DNA of 64,000 bases from Theropithecus gelada (GCF_003255815.1 NC_037686.1:55773888-55837887), one strand, 5' to 3'. Shown: positions 44,276-56,425, counted from the first letter of the stretch. Made by a program: numbers and translations. Notes: generated by a model from the letters alone, not told the origin.

Positions 44276-45760
44276 ACTTTTTGTTGAAAATTAGCACACA
44301 TAAGGAACAGTGCACAAATTATTCGTTTGCTAGTAAGATTTTTCATGAAGTTCACACACTTGTGTAGCCTGCACCGTGGTGAAGAAGGTTACTATATGTC
44401 CAGAAGCCTCCTTCATGTGTCCTCTAGTCACCACCCCTACAAGGGACCACTATCCTCCTCACCGCCTACACTACAGACTACTCTTGCCTGTTTTCGACTA
44501 TATAAATAGGATCATCTTCTTTTTTTATTTGTCTTTCTTTTATTTAACATTTTTTGTGAGATCCACCCATATGTAATGTGTTAGTTTGTGTTTTTCATTG
44601 CTGTATAGTATTTCATTCTGTGGATATACAACCATTTATTTATCCATTCTACTGTTAATGGACATTTGGGTAATTTCTGCTTTGGGGTTTTTATGAATAC
44701 CATTGCTATTCACATTCATACTGAATTTCTGTTGGATTGTTACACAGGAGTGGAATTTCTAGGCCATAAGGTATGCATATTCTCAGCTATAGGAGACATA
44801 GATAAACACTTTTCTGGACTATCGGTACCAAGTTATGCTCTCAACAGTACATTAGAGTTTTAGTTGCTCCAAAATCTCATCAACCTGTGGTATTGTGTGT
44901 TATGTTTTGTTGCCATGTCTTTTTGTAGTTTAATTTTGAGATTGACCATCTTTGGATGTGTTTATTGGTCACTGGAGTATATTCTCATGTGCAGTCCCTG
45001 TTCAAGTCTTTTGACCACTTTTCTGTTGAGTTGTCTTTGTTTTTTTCTTTTTTGAGATGGAGTCTCACTCTGTCGCCCAGGCTGGAGTGCAGTGGCACGA
45101 TCTTGGCTCACTGCAACCTCCGCCTCCTGGGTCCAAGCGATTCTCCTGCCTCAGCCTCCCGAGTAGCTGGGACTACAGGCATGCGCCACCACGCCCAGCT
45201 AATTTTTCTATTTTTAGTAGAGATGGTGTTTCACCATGTTGGCCAGGATGGTCTCAATCTCTTGAGAGTTTTCTTTTTCTTACTGATTTGCAGGGCATTT
45301 TATACATGTTGAGTGTGTGCAGTACACGTATCTTCTCTGGCTCTGAAGCTTGCCCTTTCATCTTAATGTGATCTTCTGATAAACAAAATTTTTTATTTCA
45401 GTTAAGTCTAGTTTACTAATCTGTTTTCTTAAGGTTAGTGCTTTTGAGATATTGCCCTATGTTTTCTTCTAGATGGCTTAGTATTTGATCTTTTCCATTT
45501 AAATCTACAACACAGAATTGATTTCTGTGTGTGGTGTGCATTAGGTGTTAAGACATATTTTGTCTGCACAAGGTTAACCAATTGATCTAGCATCATTTGT
45601 TTAAATGACCAGATTTTCCTCATTCTACTGCATTGTCACTACTGTCATCAATTAGATGACCTTGTGTGTGAGCCTGTGTCTAGACTTTCTATGTTCCATT
45701 GGTTTATTCTTATGCCTATATTACACTGTCTTAATTGCTGTAGTTTTACAACAAGTCCTT
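44276..45760 (-). mobile_element. L1M fragments, antisense, interrupted by an Alu
   Basis: Another L1 3' end (TTTCATTGCTGTATAGTATT, CCATTCTACTGTTAATGGAC) runs on to sequence around CCATTGGTTTATTCTTATGC. The Alu at 45040 interrupts it. Confidence 0.75.
45040..45263 (-). mobile_element. Alu, 5' truncated
   Basis: Antisense Alu that stops at GTCTCAATCTCTTGA, lacking about the first 60 bases of a normal Alu. Confidence 0.95.
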
Positions 45761-46660
45761 TTTTAAAAAATTGTGGTAGAACGCATACAGCAAAATTAAC
45801 CATTGTTACCATTTTTACCTATAGAGTCCAATGGCAGTAAGTGCATTTGCATCATTGGGCAACCATCACCACCCTCCATCTCCAGAACTCTTTTCATCAT
45901 TCCAAACTGAAACTCTGTATCCATTAAACAAACGCTGTCCAGTATCTCTCCCCTAAGCCTCTGGCAATCACCATCCTACTTTCTGTCTTGATAAACTTCA
46001 CTAGTCTAGGTACCTCATATAAGGAGAATCATATGACATTTGTCGTTTTGTGACTGGCATATTTCAATTACCATAATGTCTTCAAGATTCATCCGTGTGG
46101 TAGCAGGTGTCAGAATTTCTTCGCTTCGAAGGCTGGATGATATTTCACTGCATGTGTACACCACATTTTGTCTACAGACACTTGGGTCGCTTCCACCTCT
46201 TGCTGTTGCAAATAATGCTGGTGTGAACATGGGTGTACAAGTATCTGTTTAAGTCCTTGCTTTCAGTGTTGTGGGGTATATACCCAGACATGGAATTATG
46301 TAATCAACTTTGATATCTGATAGCGTAACTCCTTTAGCGTTGTTCTTTAAGTAATTTTTTTTTTAAAAATCCCCATGAATTTTTAGAATCAACTTGCCAA
46401 TTTAAAAAAATTCTGGCATTTTGATGGGGATTACTTTAAATCTATAAATATATTTTGGAATCATTGACATTTTTATACTTTTGAGGCTTTCATTCCATGA
46501 ATGTTGCAAATTCCTTTTACTTAGATCTTTAATTTCTTTCAATGATGTTTTGTAGTTTTCAGGGTAGGGGGCTTAAACATCTTTTGTGAGATTTATTCCC
46601 AGGTATTTGTATTTGATGTTTTCTTGATGCAGTTGTAAAGGTGTCATTTTAAAAACTCAT
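45761..46660 (-). mobile_element. L1M fragments, antisense
   Basis: Starts with another 3' UTR type (GTGGTAGAACGCATACAGCA, GGGCAACCATCACCACCCTC) and ends in ORF2-like sequence (TTTTGTAGTTTTCAGG). Confidence 0.75.
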
Positions 46661-47312
46661 TTTCTAGTTATGCTTGCTGGTGCAGAGAAACTCAATAGAT
46701 CATATATTTTGAATTCTTAGCAACTTGGTTCATGGGGCGGTTGTACCTGATCTTCCAGGGCACAAGTTTAAATCTCAGAATGACTGTAATCTCTGTTAAT
46801 TTATCTGCTTATTGAAGTTTGTGAAGTATGTTAAGTGGCCCAAATAAAGACAGGATTTGCCTGGTCTGTGCTTCACCAGAAATCACTGGTGTTGGTGTTA
46901 GTGTTGGTCACACACTGTGAACAAATGCTGGGTTCACGTCTAGGATCCAGTTCTAGTGGGTTATTCTAGTCCACAGGTGTTTATGCAGAGAGCACAGGCA
47001 GGAGGTGGGACCCAGGAGCCAAGGCACATGGAAGAAAGGGGCTGTTCTTGGCTGGGACAGGAGGCTGGGGCTGAGAATGATGTGAAGGCTGGCGCAGGTC
47101 TGATTTGGGAGGTGCTAGGTAGCAGAATGGCCTGGGAAAGGTGTGGACGTTTCATGTTGGGTCAGCTGGAGCCATAGAGCAAGAGCTTCCAGGGTGGTGG
47201 CCAGTATGAAGGGACATGTCTATGATGGCCACAGATGGGGAATGAGAGGGAACTGCTTCCTAACTCCTGTGTTCTCTATGTCTAGGACGGTGCCTCTGAC
47301 TGTACACATATT
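46661..47312. other. Intergenic, no feature recognised
   Basis: No gene or named repeat. Confidence 0.5.
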
Positions 47313-47663
47313 TCCTTTTCCTTTTTCTTTTCTTTTCTTTTTCTTTTTTTTTCTTTTCTTTTTTTTTTTTTTTTTTTTTTTTGAGATGAGTCTTGCTCTG
47401 TTGCCCAGGCTGGAGTACAGTGGCGTGATCTCGGCTCACTGCAACCTCCGCCTCCCAGATTCCAACGATTCTCCTGACTCAGCCTCCTGAGTAGCTGGGA
47501 TTGCAGGCACACACCACCACACCCGGCTACTTTTTGTATTTTTAGTAGAGACGGGATTTCACCATGTTGGCCAGGCTGGTCTCAAACTCCTAACCTCAAG
47601 TGATGCCCCTGACTTGGTCTCCCAAAGTGCTGGGATTACAGGTGTGAGCCACCGCGCCCGGCC
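47313..47663 (-). mobile_element. Alu with a 70-base pyrimidine tail
   Basis: Antisense Alu; its tail (47313-47382) is a (TTTTC)n / T microsatellite. Flanks TGTACACATATTT and TGCACACATATTT are the target-site duplication. Confidence 0.95.
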
Positions 47664-48093
47664 CTGCACACATATTTTCTAGAAAAAGGACAGAAATTTA
47701 TTTCATGTTAAGCATGGGGAACCTTTAGGTTGTGTAATTTTAAGAAAGTCTTTTTCACAAGCAATAATAAAAACAGTAAGAATATGAGTAAAACGAAGAA
47801 AATTGTCTTTGAGAAGAAGCAATGTGAAGGTTCTCACAGTTTGTCATGAAGCCACTAGGGGGCAGGGGAAGACAGCTATTTGAAGCCACTGAAACCCATA
47901 GCAAACCCCATCCTTTTTTTCCCCACCAAAGAAAAGCTTGAGTTAAGAGAGAGAGAGGAAAAAAAAAAAAAGTATAGCCCCAACCACAAATGCCTTTACC
48001 ATTATCAAGAATTTCTAGTTTTGTGAGGTAGCATATATTTTTTATTTAGAGTACTGAGCATCAAATGCAACTCTAGCTTTAACTTGAAATTAA
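47664..48093. other. Intergenic with a CTCF-type motif
   Basis: Unique-looking sequence that carries the motif at 47852. No gene. Confidence 0.5.
47852..47865 (+). promoter_or_regulatory. Strong CTCF motif, plus orientation
   Basis: CCACTAGGGGGCAG matches the CTCF core CCASYAGRKGGCR at every position. It lies in unique DNA between two Alus. Confidence 0.65.
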
Positions 48094-48404
48094 GGCTGGG
48101 CATAGTGGCTCACGCCTGTAATCCCAACACTTTGGGAGGCCGAGGAGGGCAGATCACTTGAGGTCAGGAGTTCAAGACCAGCCTGGCCAACATGGTGAAA
48201 CCCCATTTCCACTAAAAATACAAAAAATAGCTGGGCGTGGTGGGCGCCTGTAATCCCAGTTACTTGGGACCTGAGGCACAAGAATCACTTGAACCCAGGA
48301 GGTGGAGGTTGCAGTGAACTGAGATTGCACCACTGCAGACCAGCCTGGGCAACAGAGTGAGGATCCATCTCGAAAAAAAAAAATAAAAAAGAAAAAGAAA
48401 ATAA
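48094..48404 (+). mobile_element. Alu
   Basis: Sense Alu with a mixed A-rich tail. Confidence 0.96.
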
Positions 48405-49329
48405 AAGAAATTCAATGGGTTAGACAAAATTCAGTCAAACTTACTGTTTAGCACCGTGCTTCCCACTTGACCATAGAAATATGCAAATACGTATACATTG
48501 TGGTCACTCTCCTCAAAGAGTGTTTGGTCAAGTTTAGAAAACGAGGACCAGATAGTGGACATTTAAAATGGACACAGGTGCTTTCTTGGTCACTGCCATT
48601 TGATTTTGAAGGATCCTAAACCCAAAGTATGCCCAAGGGAATCATCAGGTGTAGCCTTGTTCTGGTCTCAGAAAAGTTTGAAATTGTTGCTACATGATAG
48701 ATCTTTTCCATTGGAACTATTCCCGGCTCACAGAGCACAAAGACAGACAATAATGTTATAGTGAACCAGCTGCCAGGTGCAGTGGAGAAGCACAGTTACC
48801 TCTGCTGGTCCTTCACAGCTTGTGAGGGTTTTTTAGTTAATTATCTTATGCAGAGAATTAAGCATTTAATGCGGCCCTCCTATGGGTTGAATTACAGCAC
48901 CTTTTGACCCTGAGAGTCTATGATATCCCAACAATCTTATGAGGTAAGGATGAAAGATAACATCCCATTCAAAGAAGGTGAGGCTGTGAGGGCTGACTTC
49001 TCCAACTTCATTCATGCAACAAATATTTATGAGCTCTGTGATAGACCTGAGGAATATTAAGGAGCTCTCAGAATAATAGAGGAAAGGGACACATGAGCTT
49101 CAGAATAGAGTGTGATGTGAGGTGCCATGGAGATGTGTGCAAGGTGCCATGCAAGCAGTGAGGAAAGGTTCCAAGACTCAGCTGATGGAAAGGGACTGAG
49201 GCAGCACAGAAGTGTGACTTCTTAGTTCACACTTGACTATCTTCAAGGCACCTGGCAAGAGCAAAATTGAAACCACTGTGAGGGGATGTGTCTGTGATCC
49301 AAGCTGCACAGAATTCCCAGAGAAGAAAA
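48405..49329. other. Intergenic, no feature recognised
   Basis: No gene or confidently named repeat. Confidence 0.5.
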
Positions 49330-50165
49330 AACAGAACAAAACAAGACCATCTCTAAAAGAATTTTATAATAAAAAATTATGAAATACTAAAGGATGCATT
49401 CTGTCGTGAGTGAAAGTAAGCATTCATTCCAAACATGGTAGCTTTCAGATAACAAAATGCTCAATTGAAAGATTATAATATGTTTAAAATAAAAACCATA
49501 GAAGAGAGGCTAACCAAAGACGACAACTATGACCAGATGGATTTGAAGAAAAACAAAATAGAACCTCTATAAATGAAAAATAGGACCTCTAGAAATGAAA
49601 AATAGGACCATTTAAACACTCAGTGGATGACGTTAAGCAGCTGCTTAGACACAGCTAAAGAAAGAGTTTGTAAATTGGAAGATGGAGCCAAGGGGAAATA
49701 GGGAATATTAAGAGAAACTTAAGAGACATGAGGGTAGAATAACAAGAGCTATCATATCCCTAATAAGAATTTTAAAAGAGAATAGAAAAAAATAAGATGA
49801 TGGCAATTCTCAAAGAGACAGTGGCTGAAATTTTCAAAAGAATTGATAGGAAATATGATTCCTCAGGTTCAAGCAACAAAGAACCCTGAAATAAAAATAA
49901 AGGCACAGCTAGACACATGAAAATAAAACTATAGAATACCAGATAGGAAAAAGGGGGATTAAATTTATCTGGATCAAGAAATGAGAGAGAGAGAGAGAGA
50001 GAGAGAGCGCGCAAGAGAGTGAGAGCAAGCTTATCTACAAAAGAATGACATTGCTAGATTAACAACAGCCTCCTCAGTATCCACAATAGAAGTCAGAAGA
50101 AAAGGCACAAGCTAACAGAAAATAACTACTAGTATAGACTTCAAAACCTAGTTAAACTATCTTTC
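49330..50165 (+). mobile_element. L1M 5' region fragment, sense
   Basis: Resembles the L1M 5' UTR/ORF1 stretch: AATAGGACCTCTAGAAATGA, AAGAAAGAGTTTGTAAATTG, and CACAGCTAGACACATGAAAA. It contains a 22/23-base tandem duplication at 49561-49605. Confidence 0.65.
49982..50008. repeat. (GA)n microsatellite
   Basis: About 26 bases of GA units followed by GCGCGC. Confidence 0.9.
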
Positions 50166-50183
50166 AAGTTTAAGGGCAAAATA

Positions 50184-50499
50184 CAGTCCATCCTCTGTAT
50201 TTGCAGGTTCCACATCCATAGATTCAATCAACCGTGGATTGAAAATATTAAGGAAAAAAAAGCCACAATGATACAACAGAAAAAGTACTGATTAAAAACA
50301 ATACGTATAAAAACAATTTACATAGCATTTATATTGTATTAGGTATTATAAGTAATAAAGAGATTATTTAAAGTATAAGGAAGATATGCATAGGTTATAT
50401 GCAAATACAATGCCATTTTATATAATGCATTTTAACATCTGTAGATTTTGGTATCTGCAGGGAGTTTTGGAATATCCTGCGGATACCAAGGGAGAACTG
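50184..50499. mobile_element. Tigger-type (Tc/mariner) non-autonomous transposon, complete
   Basis: 316 bases with related ends CAGTCCATCCTCTGTATTTG and CGGATACCAAGGGAGAACTG, flanked by TA on each side (50182-50183, 50500-50501). No coding. Confidence 0.85.
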
Positions 50500-50511
50500 T
50501 AAAGAAATCTC

Positions 50512-50806
50512 TCTTTTTTTTTTTTTTTTGAGATGGAGTTTCACTCTGTCACCCAGGCTGGAGTGCAGTGGTGCGATCTTGGCTCACTGCAGCCTCCACC
50601 TCCCACGTTCAAGCGATTCTCCTGCCTCAGCCTCCTGAGTAGCTGGAATTAGTCACAGGCCACCGTGCTTGGCTAATTTTTGTATTTTCAGTGGAGATGG
50701 GGTTTCACCATGTTGGCCAGACAGGTCTTGAACTCCTGACCTCAGATCTGCTCTCCTCAGCTTCACGAAGTGTTAGGATTACAGGCGTGAGCCACCGTGC
50801 TTGGCC
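50512..50806 (-). mobile_element. Alu
   Basis: Antisense Alu inserted at the end of the Tigger element. TGTAAAGAAATCT / TGTAAATAAATCT is the duplication, and it includes the Tigger end, so the Alu is younger. Confidence 0.96.
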
Positions 50807-52819
50807 TGTAAATAAATCTGTAATCAAATAAAAATTGTGAGTTTACTCCTAGCAGGTCCTCCCTGAAAGAAACACTAAAAAATGTACTTTAGAGAACAAA
50901 AATAAATTGAGTATTAAAGGAATGAGTAGAATGCGGGAAGGCCTCTGTTTTCCTAGTCATTTTTCTCCCTTCACCTCCTATCTGACAGTTAAAAGGGACT
51001 GGTGAGGAGAATGTACACCAGATGGAGATGGCAGGAGAACACAGTGGGTCCTTCTGTCATCCAACTGTCCCGACACTCCCTGATCTTTGTCTACGGTGCT
51101 AATTGTGTTCTGAACTCTTCTGTCTAGGGTCCACCTCAGCCCACCCTCCCAGGGCTGAAGGTGTGCATGGCATCCACAGGGTCCCTAAACTGCCTCAGAA
51201 GAACTCTAAATTGCATAGACTGCTCAGGCTCAAGAGATAGCCGTAATTTCTGCTTTTGCAAGGGAATCTCCCAGATGTCTTCTGCTATCTCCCCAGCAAT
51301 ATCCCATTCATAGAGCATGCTTGACTTTGGGTTCCCTTTGAATCAGACGCTAAGACAAGATTCCAGATCACGCAGTTTGTTTGAAAGATAATAACCCAGG
51401 AGATGCTGGCAGGGGAGTGGGAAAGTGAGACAGGAAGAGAAGGCAGCCAGTAAAGCCTGTGTTATCTATTCAGCTACCACTGTGGGTGACTGAAGCTTAA
51501 TTCCACTTGGGAAACTCTGGAAGCCAATGTAGAACACATACATTGGAGTTTTTACCTGAGGAGCAAGGGAGCTGGGGTATATATATACCAACTGTCAATC
51601 ATTGTTGGGTGGCTGTTCCCAGGGGCATCAACTCCCTAGCACTTCAGGCAGTGGCACAGGTAGCAAAGGGAGCTCCAGGGCAAGAGAAAGTCCTCAGGCC
51701 ATGAAATGGGTGCTGGCAGCTAGCATGGGAGCCTGTCAGCGCTGAAGAAGAAGGACAAGGGGAGGCATATGGGGATCTGGCAGCATCTACTATACCCCCT
51801 TAATTCAACACATTTTGGGCAAATGCACTTTTTTACAGGTGAAGAGAGAAAGACCCCAATAAACTCAGGGCAATAATTGGTTGTCTTCCTCATAGATAAT
51901 AAGTACTTTAGCTTCCTATTTCTTACTGATATTTTCCAAATGAACCCTTGTCCCCAGCTCCCAGTTCTCCGGCAAACACTGGGAGGGGGTGCAGGCAGCC
52001 TGGAGCTTTTCACAATCACTAAAGTGACAGAATCTAAAAACACCCAAGTGTGTGATTTGGCCACTGGCTTTGCTAACGGCCTAGCAGGCAGTCCAGCAGG
52101 TGGACTTGTGCTCCGAAAACCACACAGGTGCAGCTGACTCTGAAAACAGCAGGTGATGAATTCCAAAGAAGCAGGAAATCCAGGGTACTTCAACTTATCA
52201 CTGACTTAAAATATAAAAACGAGGACACACGTTTATGTTACTGATATTTGCCCAGACTTGAGTACTATAAAAAGAACTAGAGAGAAATAGAATTAGAAAC
52301 ATACCTTTTGGCACTCTTAAAATAAATTGGAATAAAAAGCCTTTGAGAGTGACAGGAAGAGAACACTGGGGCAGATGGCATTGCACTCTGTAATTTAGCC
52401 TTGGCCATAACCACAGTTGGGGGTGACCTGTCCTAGCTCATAGAATAACTTTAATGACCATGTTCTTTCCCTTCTTTTGTTCATTTCTATGGCCTACAAT
52501 CTTATTTTAAATGCATGGTATTTTATAAAGTCTGTAATAGCTTGGGCATTTATTATTCAAAAGGAGGGTTGAGTTAGTTACCTCACCTGTAAAATAAAGA
52601 TGCTAACCCTTGCACCTCATTTCATCTTCCTCTTGCTCAAGAGGCAGGATCTCAGTTGAGAGCCCTGCATGTCTTGGCAGCTGTAAATGAAACTAGTTAA
52701 AAACATTTATGACATTTCCCATTTTTACTAGAAGATAATTATATCATCAATGCTTCTGTCCCTAAACCGAGATAAGCCACATTACTTGATGAGAGTCTTG
52801 TTATATTTCATTATCAATC
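50807..52819. other. Intergenic, no gene recognised
   Basis: An unnamed LTR-like segment may lie at 51335-51700. A weak CTCF-like match lies near 52093. No supported gene. Confidence 0.45.
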
Positions 52820-53097
52820 TTTCTGCTTTCCATCATTCATTCCACCCATTAATCTATCCTTTCATCCACCTATTCATTATTCCATCACATCCAGCAGCCA
52901 GTCAACCAACCATCCTTTCTTCCATCCCAACCCTCCTTCCATTTATCCATCCAACCAACCCAAGCATTCCCCTGTGTTCTTTCTGTCCGTTGTCTTCCCT
53001 TTTTCTTTTCTCCCTCCCTCCCTTCTTTTCCACTTTTTTTCATTAGTGCATCACAATCTATCTATCTGTCTATCTGTCTATCCATCCATCCATCCCT
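52820..53097. repeat. Degenerate (ATCC/CATT)n region ending in (TATC)(CATC) units
   Basis: Irregular tetranucleotide-like sequence, purest at 53058-53094 (CTATCTATCTGTCTATC, then CATCCATCCATCC). Confidence 0.85.
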
Positions 53098-53549
53098 TTA
53101 TCACAAACATCCAAAATTAATTAATATCACTGGTCTAAGTACTAAGCTAAATAAGCATTGAAATACAGAGGTAAAATGGTCTTACCGTCGAAGAGTTTAT
53201 CCTTTAATAACATTTTTAAAAATCTAGGAATGGGATATATTTTTTTACCTGTTTATTTCAATGGAAATAATTTTCTCTAGAAATATTTGTGAATCTCCAC
53301 ATTTAGCAGTAAGGACATTTGTGGGGAAAGTAAAAAGTGAATTCTTGAGAATTGTACCACAATTCAAGGTGGGGGCCATCAAGCAGTGGCTTCCACGAAC
53401 TGCTTCCCTGTTTCACCTTTTCCTTTTGTGGGTTTTTAAAAGTCACCCAATTTTGTGGGTGAAAGTAATATTTCAGTGTGTGCTTTTTGTGAATGTGGCC
53501 CAGATTTTCTTTTGGGTTCTTTCTTTTTCTTTTCTTTTCTTCCTTTTTC
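53098..53549. other. Intergenic, no feature recognised
   Basis: No gene. Confidence 0.5.
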
Positions 53550-53690
53550 TGGGAGCTCTTTACATATTAGGAAGATTAGGCCTTGTTTTTCATATGAATT
53601 ACAAAAATTTTTTTTTCCATTTGACATTTAAAAATTTAGCATATAGTAGTCTTTTCATTTTCATGCAAAAGGTTTAAAAATGTAGTAGGA
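53550..53690 (-). mobile_element. L1-like 3' fragment, antisense
   Basis: GAGCTCTTTACATATTAGGA and AATTTTTTTTTCCATTTGAC resemble the antisense L1 3' part. Confidence 0.45.
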
Positions 53691-54263
53691 CATGTTAGTC
53701 TCTTTCTGTATGCTCCTGGATTTCGAAAAGGGTTGTCTGGAGAGAGTATACCCTGTGCCTCTGCAAACCCGTTGGCTCTGGGAGCCCAGAACTGTGCTGT
53801 GTGCGGTCCTGACCATGCACCTGCTCCAGGTCATGGAGGGCACTGCAGCTCCGTGTTGGGTTGGCTGCCTTCTCCTTTTCTTTTTGTTGAGCTTTGTTTC
53901 ATCGGAACAGAAGCACTGTAAATATCTCACAAATCTATTTCAGAGGGAACGGAATTAGGAGTGGGCTTATGTCGGGAAAACAATACTACCAGGCCTTAGA
54001 ATTCTGCACCCTCTCTGCCCCCTCCTGCCTAACCCCCGGGAAGGTTCGCTTCGGGCTGCAGTGTGCAGACCAGCCACAGTGGGCAGCACGGCACAGTGGC
54101 AGGTGGTATGTCCCAAGCACGAGGGGGTCTTGAGCACACTGCACATGCTTTTGACTGCACTGACTGCAGCTCAGTAACTTACAAACGACGTCCTATGGAA
54201 GCAGATCCAGTCGACCTCCCTCAGAAAGGAAGAATGCATGTGGACAACGTGTCTCACTCTTAT
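53691..54263. other. Intergenic, no feature recognised
   Basis: Overlapping short frames only; no recognisable protein. Confidence 0.5.
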
Positions 54264-54335
54264 ACTCAAGCGATCCCCACTCCTCGGCCTCCCAAAGTGC
54301 TGGGATTACAGGCACGAGCCACCGCGCCCGGCCTC
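54264..54335 (-). mobile_element. Alu remnant, 5' end only
   Basis: About 72 bases: ACTCAAGCGATCCCCACTCC, then CAAAGTGCTGGGATTACAGG and CCACCGCGCCCGGCC. There is no tail, so it is a deletion remnant. Confidence 0.92.
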
Positions 54336-54600
54336 AGAATTTCATTCCTTTTGAAAGCTCAGCAATATTCCACGAAATGTGTATACCACATTTTGTTTAT
54401 CCTTTCAGCTGCTGATGGGCATCTGGGTTATTTCCACCTTTGGGCCCTTGTAAATAGCTGCTGTGACTGCTGCTGTGAATGCTGATATCCACGTATCTAC
54501 TTGAGTCCCTCCCTCCAGCCACTGGAGTGCACACCTTGTAGTGGAATTGTTGGGTCTTATGGTGATCCTTGTTTCACTTCCTGAGAAACTGCCAAACTTC
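54336..54600 (-). mobile_element. L1M 3' UTR fragment, antisense
   Basis: GTGTATACCACATTTTGTTT, then GATGGGCATCTGGGTTATTT. Confidence 0.75.
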
Positions 54601-54904
54601 TTTTATTTTTAAACAGGAGATTTGTTTTTCCTCACTCAGGATCCTGGGCACACATCAGCTTCCTCATTATTTCCCTGGGCCAATGAGCAGGATTTTTCCA
54701 GCCTCTTCTCCCTGGTGCATCACCTTTCCAGGATCTGGTACCTCACACAAACTCAAAGCCACACCCCATGAAGGAGAGGACGTGTGGCATTTGCTCATGG
54801 ATCTGTCTTCTCCTTATGTTGACTTTGCAACAGTCTTTGACCCAGCAGCCCGCCTCTTCCTTCTAGAACCACTTTCCACTTTTGTGTCCTTCATCATTTC
54901 TCCA
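54601..54904. other. Intergenic, no feature recognised
   Basis: No gene. Confidence 0.5.
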
Positions 54905-55025
54905 TCTCTAACAATATAAGTTATGTGAGGACAGGGACATTTTCTTTCTTGTTTTCTATTGCCGCCTCCCAGCACAAAATGGTACCTGGCACACAGTAGG
55001 TGCCTAGAAATACTTGGTGAATAAG
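54905..55025 (+). mobile_element. L2 3' end
   Basis: TGAGGACAGGGACATTTTCT and GGTACCTGGCACACAGTAGG match the L2 3' end. Confidence 0.8.
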
Positions 55026-55029
55026 AGAA

Positions 55030-55195
55030 AGTGCTAAATCCTTTCTATACATTGTCTCATTTAATGCTCATAACAACTCTGTGAATGGATAATTATCCTA
55101 TTTTATACTCAAAAACAGGACTAGACAGTTCAAGTAACTTCCCTAAGGTAACATAGCTAGTGAAATTCCTATGCTCTATGTGTTATCCAAGCTAT
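55030..55195 (-). mobile_element. MIR
   Basis: Antisense MIR: GTCTCATTTAATGCTCATAA and CAAGTAACTTCCCTAAGGTA. Confidence 0.8.
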
Positions 55196-55432
55196 AATAG
55201 AGCAAGCCTGCACCATCATCCCTGAAGAAAGCTGTTACTCCTCCAACTGCCCACTGGCTGTTCTGGAAAACCCCAGGAATGCTGCCCCTGCGATGGGTGG
55301 GATCCTCCCTGCGTCCTGGGTCTGTACTCAAAGGTTCCCATCCTGTCCCAAAGCTGTCCTCCTCTGTGCCCAGAGGAAGGGACCTGGTTCTTCCTTGACT
55401 ACTCTATCCTCAGCAAGGACCTTCTCCTTTTT

Positions 55433-55747
55433 AACTTTTTTTTCTTTTCTTTTTTTTTTTTTTTTGAGATGGAGTCTCACTCTGTCACCCAGCCTGGAGT
55501 GCAGTGGCACGCTCTCAGCTCACTGCAACCTCCACCTCCAAAGTTCAACCAATTATTATGCCTCAGCCTCCCAGGTAGCTGGGATTACAGCCCCCCACCA
55601 CCATACCCGGCTATATTTTGTATTTTTAGTGGAGACCGGGTTTCACCATGTTGGCCAGGCTAGTCTCGAACTCCTGATCTCAGGTGATTCACCTGCCTTG
55701 GCCTCCCAAAGTGCTAGGATTACAAGCATGAGCCACCATGCCCAGCC
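55433..55747 (-). mobile_element. Alu
   Basis: Antisense Alu with duplication AAGGACCTTCTCCTTT / AAGGACCCTCTCCTTT (55417-55432, 55748-55763), one mismatch. Confidence 0.96.
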
Positions 55748-56009
55748 AAGGACCCTCTCCTTTATGTCCCACAGCAGTGCAGAGGTCAGGCAGTGACATT
55801 TAATAGAACATTATTCATAGTTTGAGTCTAATGAAAGCACAAAACTGAAAAAAAAAAAAAAAAAGAAAAAAATGACAAACATCCTTGGGCTCAGATCCAT
55901 CACAGGGCTCCTGGTTGGGCCACCCTGGCCTCACAACCAGCCTGGCCCCTAGTGGTCTTACAAGCCAAGCAGCTCACCCACCTCCCCAACACACCTCAAG
56001 CATCCCCCT

Positions 56010-56425
56010 CATGTTAGTCCACTCGGCCTGTCATAACAAATTACTACAGACTGGCCGCTTAAGCAATGGAAATGTATTTCGCGGAGGCTGGTTCTGGAGG
56101 CTGGTTCTGGAGGCTGGTTCTGGAGGCTGGATGTCTGAGATCAAAGTGCTGGCAGAAATGGGTTCTTCTCAGGCCCCTCTCCACAGCATGTAGATGCCGC
56201 CTCTGCCTGTCTTTGCGTGGTCGCCTCTGTGTGTGTATCTATGTCCTGTCTCGTCTGCTTATAAGGACATAGTCACATTAGATCAGGGCCCACTCTGACA
56301 ACCTCATTTTAACTTAACTGACTCTTTAAAATCTCCACTTCCAAATGCAGTTACATCACGAGGTACTGCCAGCTAGAACTTCGGTATATGAATCTGGGGG
56401 GCAGGGGGACTAGCCAGCCCATAGC
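56010..56425 (-). mobile_element. MLT1-type LTR, antisense, with an internal minisatellite
   Basis: TGTTAGTCCACTCGGCCTGT, then GCTTATAAGGACATAGTCAC and CTGGGGGGCAGGGGGACTAG. The tandem array at 56083-56130 is extra to the family consensus. Confidence 0.85.
56083..56130 (+). repeat. 13-base minisatellite, 3.7 copies
   Basis: GGAGGCTGGTTCT at 56083, 56096 and 56109, then the partial GGAGGCTGG at 56122. The three full copies are identical. Confidence 0.97.

Noticed and set aside
52093..52107. CCAGCAGGTGGACTT as a CTCF site
   Set aside because: Mismatch at the conserved C of GGC; too weak to list.
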